Shown: positions 1 to 4,539 of the stretch, one piece after another
Numbering within the stretch: position 1 is the stretch's first letter
Layout of the letters: each line of letters begins with the position of its first letter
Assembly: GCA_030613605.1 (NCBI GenBank)
Contig: JAUWLO010000035.1
Span: forward strand, 1 to 13,424
Source: Gammaproteobacteria bacterium
GTDB lineage: Bacteria; Pseudomonadota; Gammaproteobacteria; SZUA-152
Direction of reading: 5' to 3'
DNA length: 13,424 bases
Made by a program: the position numbers and the translations under genes
Notes under the pieces: model-generated
Told to the model about the DNA's origin: nothing
What the model saw: the letters and a program-made list of their open reading frames with translations, nothing else
Databases searched by the model: none

Positions 1-426
1 GTGCATGAACTCACCAGTCATGGCATTCCGGTATGTGCTCATTTGGGTTTATTGCCACAATCAGTGAACAAAATGGGTGGCTATAAAGTGCAGGGGCGTG
101 ATGAAGACTCTGCCCAAAAAATGATTGTGGATGCTCGCGCCATGGAAGAAGCCGGTGCTGATATTGTTTTGCTGGAATGTGTTCCATCCACTCTGGCGGC
201 TGAAATTGCTGCGGCTCTGGACGTGCCTGTTATTGGTATTGGTGCCGGCCCACAATGTGATGCACAGGTACTGGTATCGTATGACATGCTGGGTATCACG
301 CCAGGCAAACGACCAAAGTTTTCAAAAGATTTTATGCGGGAAGCGGAAGATATTCGTGGAGCAGTGTTGGCTTACGTTCAAGCAGTAAAAAATGGCGCCT
401 TCCCTGCAGATGAACATAGTTTCTAG
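1..426 (+). CDS. panB: 3-methyl-2-oxobutanoate hydroxymethyltransferase (ketopantoate hydroxymethyltransferase), C-terminal part
   Basis: The reading frame is open from the first base and ends at TAG 424-426, so the 5' part of the gene lies outside the window; the GTG at base 1 is an internal Val codon, not a start. The 141 visible residues correspond to a little over half of a usual PanB of about 264 residues. PanB transfers a hydroxymethyl group from methylenetetrahydrofolate to 2-oxoisovalerate, the first committed step of pantothenate synthesis in the cytoplasm. Recognisable family blocks are CAHLGLLPQSVNKMGGYKVQGR near the start, LLECVPS carrying the conserved catalytic glutamate, PVIGIGAGPQCDAQVLV lining the barrel, and the typical PanB ending with PADEHSF. 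The next gene, panC, starts 39 bp downstream on the same strand, the common panBC operon order. Identification is secure. Confidence 0.97.
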   Translation: MHELTSHGIPVCAHLGLLPQSVNKMGGYKVQGRDEDSAQKMIVDARAMEEAGADIVLLECVPSTLAAEIAAALDVPVIGIGAGPQCDAQVLVSYDMLGITPGKRPKFSKDFMREAEDIRGAVLAYVQAVKNGAFPADEHSF

Positions 427-465
427 CGTCTATACTTGTTTTAAACTTCAAATTTAATTTTTCTC

Positions 466-1326
466 ATGCAAACTATTACAACCCTTGCCGAGTTACGCGA
501 AACCGTTCTTCAGTGGCGTGATGCCGGGGAGCGTATCGCTCTGGTACCAACCATGGGAAACTTGCACGAAGGCCATTTACGCCTGGTTGAAGAGGCGCAT
601 TCCAGAGCCGAGCGCATAGTTGTTAGTATCTTTGTTAACCCTATGCAATTTTCGGATGCCAGTGCAGGTGCGGGCGATTATAAAAATTACCCACGTACTC
701 TGGAGTCAGACCAGGAAAAGTTGTCCGGTATGACGATTGATGTCGATGTGTTATTTACACCGTCAGTGGAAGAGGTTTATCCGGGTGGCATCGAGAACGA
801 AACACGGATAGAAGTGCCTGAAATTTCTAATATCCTGTGTGGTGAGTTTCGTCCTGGCCATTTTGTGGGAGTGGCCACCATCCTTGCCAAATTATTTAAT
901 ATGGTTCAGCCAGGTGTGGCCGTGTTTGGCGAAAAAGATTACCAGCAACTTCTGGTTATTCGTCGGTTTGTCTCGGATCTATGTTTTCCCATCGAGATCG
1001 TTGGTGTGCCCACCGTGCGTGAGGGTGACAGGTTAGCAATGAGTTCCCGTAATCGGTATTTGACTTCAGAGCAGCGTAAGAAGGCAGCAACGCTCAATCA
1101 GGAGTTGCTACTGGCGAAACACAGCATAAAAAATGGTTTGACTGACTTTTCGGCAATAGAAAAAAAAGCAACTGAACATCTTAAGGCAGCAGGTTTTCGA
1201 CCAGAATATTTTAGTGTAAGAAGAGCAGATAATCTGCAGGAAGCAAATCCTGAAGACAAAGATTTAGTCGTGCTTGCGGCAGCCTGGCTGGGAGATGCGC
1301 GTCTGATTGATAATATTAGGGTTTGA
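466..1326 (+). CDS. panC: Pantothenate synthetase (pantoate-beta-alanine ligase)
   Basis: At 286 residues this is full length for PanC, the cytoplasmic enzyme that joins pantoate and beta-alanine through a pantoyl-adenylate made with ATP. Landmarks in order are VPTMGNLHEGHL (residues 28-38) with the HIGH-like H34-x-x-H37 ATP-binding motif, FVNPMQF (56-62), RPGHFVGVATIL (129-140), the GEKDYQQL pantoate/ATP block (155-162), and MSSRNRYL (192-199), the KMSKS-like loop. The linker after FVNPMQF is a few residues longer than in E. coli PanC. It follows panB in an apparent operon. The ATG at 466 gives the normal family N-terminus, yet the bases before it are pyrimidine/A-rich (TTTAATTTTTCTC) with no visible Shine-Dalgarno, so initiation may depend on an unstructured leader or on coupling to panB. 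Identification is secure. Confidence 0.97.
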   Translation: MQTITTLAELRETVLQWRDAGERIALVPTMGNLHEGHLRLVEEAHSRAERIVVSIFVNPMQFSDASAGAGDYKNYPRTLESDQEKLSGMTIDVDVLFTPSVEEVYPGGIENETRIEVPEISNILCGEFRPGHFVGVATILAKLFNMVQPGVAVFGEKDYQQLLVIRRFVSDLCFPIEIVGVPTVREGDRLAMSSRNRYLTSEQRKKAATLNQELLLAKHSIKNGLTDFSAIEKKATEHLKAAGFRPEYFSVRRADNLQEANPEDKDLVVLAAAWLGDARLIDNIRV

Positions 1327-1344
1327 ATTAAGGCTTGTGCGATA

Positions 1345-1373
1345 TTGACGGATTGTTTTAACGGAAACATAAC
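1345..1373 (+). promoter_or_regulatory. Candidate sigma70 promoter for the OmpA-like lipoprotein gene
   Basis: TTGACG (1345-1350) matches five of six bases of a -35 box and is followed after 17 bp by CATAAC (1368-1373), four of six bases of a -10 box. A perfect TATAAT lies at 1401-1406 but has no good -35 at the right distance; it could be an alternative -10. Either would serve the gene starting at 1454, which is separated from panC by 127 bp and so probably has its own promoter. Confidence 0.35.
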
Positions 1374-1453
1374 GAAGAGATATTTGTTTGGATAGGCGAT
1401 TATAATTCTACTGTTACTATTGTAAATACCATATTTCGAAAAGGGGAGCATCT

Positions 1454-2326
1454 ATGTTGATCTATACAGGTAATCAGCAACACCAGTTAAAACAATCAAA
1501 TTCGGCAATAAGCGCAATATTATTGCTTGTAGCGGTGGGTGTGCTCAGCGGTTGTGTTTCAACCTCATCCTATAAGGAAGTTAGTAAAGAACGTGATGAT
1601 TTAATCAAAAGGGAAAGAGCGCTAGCAAGTAATACAAAGTTATTACGTAATAAAGCAGAAAGCAATGAAGAAAAGGCTGCCCGTTTAAAGGCGGAGTTAG
1701 AAGAAGCTCAATCACGTTTGAACAGTGTGAATAAATCATTAAAAGAAAATAATGAACTCCTGGTCGTGGCGGCCGATGAGCTGGCACGCCGACATTCAGA
1801 GCTGCTAACTATAGAAAACAAGTTGGCCGAGTCTAATAAAAAATTACAAACGACGACAGATTATATGGAAAGAACGAGCAGGCTTTATAAGGATTTGGTC
1901 AAGGAGTTGTCATCGGAGCTTAAGGCTAACCAGATTAAAATTAGTGAAATGAAAGATGGTGTTACGGTCAATTTGTCGCAAGATATTTTATTCCCTTCAG
2001 GCTCGGCGATACTAACTGACTCGGGAATTAGAGTGATTAAAAAGGTAAGTGGGAAACTAAAAAATATCCCTCATCAAATCATTGTTGCGGGGTTTACCGA
2101 CAATGTTCCCATTAAAGGTGACCTCGCGAAAATGTTTCCGACCAACTGGGAGCTCGCGGGAGCACGTTCTGCCAGTGTTGTACGGTTACTTGAAAGTCAG
2201 GGTGTCGATAGCGATAAATTAACAGCCGTGTCATTTGGTGAGAATAAGCCTGTCGCATCTAATGATGACTGGAAGCTGAGGGCACAAAATCGACGGATTG
2301 AAATTCGTTTGCGACCTGCAGAATAA
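1454..2326 (+). CDS. OmpA/MotB-family peptidoglycan-binding lipoprotein with coiled coil
   Basis: This 290-residue protein starts with a hydrophobic export signal (about residues 19-33) ending in a lipobox LSGC, with lipidation expected at Cys34. Val35 follows, not Asp, so outer-membrane sorting is expected. Residues about 40-165 are rich in K, E, L and A with heptad-like spacing and should form a long coiled coil. Residues about 170-288 are an OmpA C-terminal domain: DILFPSGSAIL (177-187), GFTDNVPI (213-220), FPTNWELAGARSASVVRLL (228-246) and NRRIEIRL (279-286). Asp216 and Arg238 sit where OmpA-like domains bind diaminopimelate of peptidoglycan. The DNVPI and FPTNWEL blocks resemble MotB, so automatic annotation may call it a motor protein; the single lipobox and absence of a MotB proton-channel helix argue against that. 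A GGGG-rich Shine-Dalgarno lies just before ATG 1454. The likely role is tethering the outer membrane to the cell wall. Gene name unknown. Confidence 0.88.
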   Translation: MLIYTGNQQHQLKQSNSAISAILLLVAVGVLSGCVSTSSYKEVSKERDDLIKRERALASNTKLLRNKAESNEEKAARLKAELEEAQSRLNSVNKSLKENNELLVVAADELARRHSELLTIENKLAESNKKLQTTTDYMERTSRLYKDLVKELSSELKANQIKISEMKDGVTVNLSQDILFPSGSAILTDSGIRVIKKVSGKLKNIPHQIIVAGFTDNVPIKGDLAKMFPTNWELAGARSASVVRLLESQGVDSDKLTAVSFGENKPVASNDDWKLRAQNRRIEIRLRPAE

Positions 2327-2611
2327 CTCACTAATATTTATATAGTGTGCTGTAATTTTTCGGGCGCATTGTACTCTGCAGAAAAGCTGTTCTTGAATGT
2401 CTGCTTTATACTGGAATAGTGTAAAGGATTGTCCCCTTTAACTTCGTGTTCGATAACCCATAGTCAACACTCCCCCTTTTTGCTATATAGAGTAAAGTGT
2501 TGCGTTGATCAGTTGAAACAGCACTACAGGACATACATTGACGAGTAGAAATTTGGTTAAATAAGCCATCCCTGGCCTTGCTTTATCCATAAAATACGTT
2601 TGGTACTATAG
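2327..2611. other. 285-bp gap between the lipoprotein gene and the convergent small secreted protein gene
   Basis: No credible gene is seen here. It separates two convergent genes, so a terminator is expected, but no GC-rich stem plus T-run is visible. Two weak dyads are present: TAAAGG (2422-2427) with CCTTTA (2435-2440), loop of 7 nt, and CAACACT (2465-2471) with AGTGTTG (2496-2502), 24 nt apart. Neither has a T-tract directly after it. Confidence 0.4.
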
Positions 2612-2866
2612 TTAAATATTACCTTCCTCAGGATCATCGTCCACTAACTCGATATATACAGAATTATTGGATTCAGGTTTTCCGATCTCCATTGCGGCAA
2701 ACGAAGATTTTTCACCAGGCATTATTTCATCATCAAACAAATAGGCCTCTTCATCGCCCATTCTATCGAACCAAAGGTCATGTTCTCTTTGAGAAAATTC
2801 TCCTGCTGAAGCGCTACTCAGTACAATTAAAGACACAAAAGCTACTACAAACGATAATTTATTCAT
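2612..2866 (-). CDS. Small acidic secreted protein with an AME box (paralogue of the 4198-4461 product)
   Basis: This 84-residue protein is of no recognised family. Residues 1-21 form a clear signal peptide (MNKL, hydrophobic core, then ASA before Gly22), so the mature part of about 63 residues is exported to the periplasm or beyond. The mature part is strongly acidic, ends DDDPEEGNI and has no cysteines. It aligns gaplessly with the 87-residue product at 4198-4461: P50, E52, S54, F56, A58, M59, E60, K63, D76 and D78 are identical at the same residue numbers, as are L4, S12, L13, S17, A19 and A21 of the signal peptide. The start is supported by a strong Shine-Dalgarno, GGAGGTGAATC directly before the ATG, almost the same DNA as before its partner. 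It is monocistronic and divergent from the aspartic protease gene. Function unknown; gene status is supported by the signal peptide, the RBS and the paralogue. Confidence 0.78.
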   Translation of the reverse strand: MNKLSFVVAFVSLIVLSSASAGEFSQREHDLWFDRMGDEEAYLFDDEIMPGEKSSFAAMEIGKPESNNSVYIELVDDDPEEGNI

Positions 2867-2903
2867 GATTCACCTCCATGTGCACGACACTCTCATTGAA
2901 GGG

Positions 2904-2933
2904 TCAAAGAGGAGACGCGCACAGCGTCTTTGA
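2904..2933 (-). promoter_or_regulatory. Hairpin in the presumed 5' leader of the small secreted protein gene
   Basis: AGACGC (2913-2918) and GCGTCT (2924-2929) form a perfect 6-bp stem with a 5-nt loop, extended by TCAA (2904-2907) pairing with TTGA (2930-2933) across a 5-nt bulge. On the minus strand it lies about 40-70 nt before the start codon at 2866. In the minus-strand RNA the bulge reads CCUCU, which could pair with the GGAG of the Shine-Dalgarno. A leader role is inference, because the transcription start is not known. Confidence 0.35.
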
Positions 2934-3114
2934 AACCTATGGACGCGAGGACTATCTTTTTGTTGCATCAAAAATCACGAAATAATGATGTTTAACGATA
3001 GAATATTTTTATAATTATGATATTTAAATTTCATATGCCAGAAAAATTGGATGTTTTTTATTTCGGAAAAAGGATGTGCTGGACATGGGTAGATAGTTGA
3101 GAGAGTCAGTGTCC

Positions 3115-3216
3115 ATGGGTAAAGCTCTTATCAGCTCTAACTTAATGCATAACGTTTATTTCGTGGGGTTTTTCATTATTTTCCCGGTATTATTTTCACT
3201 GCTCAAAGAGGGATAA
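3115..3216 (+). CDS. Possible 33-residue single-pass membrane protein
   Basis: An ATG at 3115 opens a 33-codon frame ending at TAA 3214-3216. The product starts MGKALISSNLMH, then has an uninterrupted hydrophobic segment NVYFVGFFIIFPVLFSLL, and ends in KEG. That is the composition of a small single-span membrane protein with a short polar tail on each side. A purine-rich GAGAGAG lies about 10 nt before the ATG, a weak Shine-Dalgarno. In AT-rich DNA a T-rich frame of this length can appear hydrophobic by chance, so this is a candidate only. It lies between the small secreted protein gene and the protease gene, on the same strand as the protease. Confidence 0.3.
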   Translation: MGKALISSNLMHNVYFVGFFIIFPVLFSLLKEG

Positions 3217-3239
3217 AGTGAGCAATAATCGTGGCCTAT

Positions 3240-3254
3240 TCAGAATTATTCTGA
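3240..3254. promoter_or_regulatory. 15-bp palindrome, possible operator upstream of the aspartic protease gene
   Basis: TCAGAAT (3240-3246) and ATTCTGA (3248-3254) are perfect inverted copies around a single central T. The site is about 137 bp before the protease start codon in an otherwise non-coding AT-rich stretch. The size and symmetry suit a dimeric regulator; no known regulator consensus was recognised. Confidence 0.3.
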
Positions 3255-3391
3255 TAAATTATTTTTATAGAGATTAAAGCTTGTTCAAGAAAGGTCTTTT
3301 CTGGACGCTAATCGGGGTAGTGAATCAAGGCTGTTTAAGACCCATGCGTAATATTTTCATCGGCTAAACTATCATTTCCAACGGCGTTCAT

Positions 3392-3904
3392 ATGACAAAA
3401 CACATTGTATTAGGGAAACAAGTCCATAATCGTATTTGCCAGTTTCGATTGGGTTTGTTGTTAATTGTATTGTTAGCATCAGCACCGACATACACTTTGG
3501 CATCCGATGCCATTCCCATGTATGACAAGGGTGCCAATACGTTTTATATCAGTGGAAATATTCGCGGCCTTGGGCCGACCGAGTTTATGGTCGATACGGG
3601 CTCTGGTTACACAACTATCAATCAGAACACGCTGGAAATTTTGCTCGAAAAAGGGCAGGCAACTTACGTCAAACAGCTCACCGGGATATTGGCTGACGGT
3701 CAACGTAATACCTATCCGGTCTACCGGATTGCATCCATTCGGCTAGGCGAATCGTGTGTGTTGCACGGAGTCGAGGCTGCCGTATTCCCCGGCAATACCC
3801 GCCATATTCTTGGGTTAAGTGCATTAAAGAAGGTGGGTGAATTTACCTTCGCTTTTACTCCCCCGCAACTGCGGCTCAGCAATTGTGAGAAGGCTGCGAC
3901 CTAA
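3392..3904 (+). CDS. Secreted retropepsin-like (clan AA) aspartic protease
   Basis: This 170-residue protein has a basic N-terminus and a hydrophobic segment at about residues 18-37 (FRLGLLLIVLLASAPTYTLA), consistent with a signal peptide or membrane anchor. The core is a single-domain retropepsin-like fold: FMVDTGSGYTTIN (65-77) carries the catalytic D68-T69-G70, preceded by the short beta segment FYISGNIRGLG (51-61). The hydrophobic-hydrophobic-Gly block ILGLSALKKVGEFTF (139-153) is the usual second signature. Bacterial enzymes of this kind are about this size and act as homodimers, each subunit giving one aspartate. Two cysteines (122 and 165) could form a disulfide. The ATG at 3392 has only a weak Shine-Dalgarno but gives a complete export signal. 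Natural substrates are unknown; it is flanked on both sides by small acidic secreted proteins of one family, which may be coincidence. Confidence 0.82.
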   Translation: MTKHIVLGKQVHNRICQFRLGLLLIVLLASAPTYTLASDAIPMYDKGANTFYISGNIRGLGPTEFMVDTGSGYTTINQNTLEILLEKGQATYVKQLTGILADGQRNTYPVYRIASIRLGESCVLHGVEAAVFPGNTRHILGLSALKKVGEFTFAFTPPQLRLSNCEKAAT

Positions 3905-3964
3905 TTGTCACGTGTGTTTGTAAATATTTGCATTAGAAGCATTACCGAAAGCTCTCATTAAAAA

Positions 3965-3988
3965 TATTAATTATAGAAATAATTAATA
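3965..3988. repeat. AT-only inverted repeat after the protease gene
   Basis: TATTAATTAT (3965-3974) and ATAATTAATA (3979-3988) are perfect 10-bp inverted arms around the 4-nt loop AGAA. It begins 61 bp after the protease stop codon and is followed by a pyrimidine-rich stretch (ATCTCTTTTCTTCC). It could be a weak terminator or a protein-binding site; the stem has no G-C pairs, so terminator strength is doubtful. Confidence 0.45.
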
Positions 3989-4107
3989 ATCTCTTTTCTT
4001 CCTGGTCATTTTTATAACATTAACAATACTGTGCGTGGCTAATGGTGACACAACTCTATTTCCCTTCTTGCTTGCGGCCAATAAAAAATCCCGTAACACA
4101 ATTGTGC

Positions 4108-4135
4108 TTGAATAACTCCTGACCAGTACTAGAAT
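4108..4135 (+). promoter_or_regulatory. Sigma70-type promoter for the second small secreted protein gene
   Basis: TTGAAT (4108-4113; four of six -35 bases) is separated by 16 bp from TAGAAT (4130-4135; five of six -10 bases). This would start transcription near 4142 and give a leader of about 55 nt before ATG 4198, containing the Shine-Dalgarno hairpin. The rest of the 293-bp gap before the gene (3905-4197) holds only the AT-rich inverted repeat. Confidence 0.5.
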
Positions 4136-4175
4136 GAGTGGTGCAGTAGGCTATGTAAATTTCAGCGCACAGTGT

Positions 4176-4198
4176 TGGTTACACAAGGAGGTTAACCA
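4176..4198 (+). promoter_or_regulatory. Ribosome binding site displayed in a hairpin loop
   Basis: TGGTTA (4176-4181) pairs perfectly with TAACCA (4193-4198), leaving an 11-nt loop CACAAGGAGGT that contains the whole Shine-Dalgarno AAGGAGG; the last paired base is the A of the start codon. The loop and start region are nearly the same as at the paralogous gene on the minus strand (GGAGGTTAACCATGAA here, GGAGGTGAATCATGAA there, two differences). The hairpin itself is not conserved there. An effect on translation is inference. Confidence 0.5.
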
Positions 4199-4461
4199 TG
4201 AAACGCTTGATTCTAGCTAGTGGTATATTATCTCTTTTGATTGCAAGTCTCGCCGTTGCTAATTCCGAGCAGGATGATCGGGGATCCGCCAAAAACCTTG
4301 ATGAGGACAGCTCGGATTCTATGGTGATGAAGTCGACTAAAGCACCCACCGAGGAATCGGAATTCTCTGCTATGGAAAGCGATAAACAGACTGCAGGTCA
4401 ATCAAGGGAATCGACCGATGATGATTATGATTGGATTCCGTCATCATGGGATCTTCCTTAA
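4198..4461 (+). CDS. Small acidic secreted protein with an AME box (paralogue of the 2612-2866 product)
   Basis: This 87-residue protein is of no recognised family. Residues 1-21 form a signal peptide (MKRL, hydrophobic core, AVA before Asn22). The mature 66 residues are hydrophilic, rich in D, E, S and T, have no cysteines and are probably disordered except for a C-terminal DYDWIPSSWDLP with two tryptophans. The EESEFSAMESDK segment (52-63) matches the same numbered segment of the 84-residue product encoded at 2612-2866, with P50, E52, S54, F56, A58, M59, E60 and K63 identical and no gaps. The start is fixed by a near-perfect Shine-Dalgarno 6-7 nt before the ATG. The gene appears monocistronic, with a promoter at 4108-4135 and a strong hairpin 10 bp after the stop codon. 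Export and family membership are supported by the sequence; function is unknown. Confidence 0.8.
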   Translation: MKRLILASGILSLLIASLAVANSEQDDRGSAKNLDEDSSDSMVMKSTKAPTEESEFSAMESDKQTAGQSRESTDDDYDWIPSSWDLP

Positions 4462-4470
4462 ACAGGAGGA

Positions 4471-4498
4471 GCTGGGGTGGGTTTATTCCCGCCCCGGC
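4471..4498 (+). terminator. Strong hairpin after the small secreted protein gene, terminator-like without a T-run
   Basis: GCTGGGGTGGG (4471-4481) and CCCGCCCCGGC (4488-4498) form an 11-bp stem with loop TTTATT. Two of the pairs are U-G wobbles in plus-strand RNA and would be A-C mismatches in minus-strand RNA, so the structure is made for the plus-strand transcript. No T-tract follows, so it may be a transcript-stabilising or Rho-assisted 3' end and not a classical intrinsic terminator. It also separates this gene from the convergent reductase gene. Confidence 0.5.
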
Positions 4499-4539
4499 CG
4501 TTGACCGATTCCTGCCCTGTTATTAAATTGAGTCTTAGG

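Larger units (their letters stand above)
2867..3391. other. 525-bp AT-rich divergent intergenic region
   Basis: This region separates the start of the small secreted protein gene (minus) from the aspartic protease gene (plus), so both promoters should lie here. I could not find a convincing -35/-10 pair for either; TAATAT at 3347-3352 is a possible -10 for the protease gene without a good -35. It contains the 2904-2933 hairpin, a direct repeat CATGGGTA at 3084-3091 and 3114-3121 (30 bp apart), TGGACA (3080-3085) facing TGTCCA (3110-3115), a possible 33-codon gene (3115-3216) and a 15-bp palindrome (3240-3254). The segment at about 3000-3060 is very AT-rich. Confidence 0.6.

Noticed and set aside
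1454..2326. Calling the OmpA-like lipoprotein a flagellar MotB
   Set aside because: It has a lipobox and long coiled coil and lacks the MotB proton-channel helix; no flagellar genes are nearby.
4134..4220. Short frame starting at 4134 that runs into the second small secreted protein gene, considered as a leader peptide
   Set aside because: Its ATG overlaps the proposed -10 box, so it would lie upstream of the transcript start, and it has no RBS.
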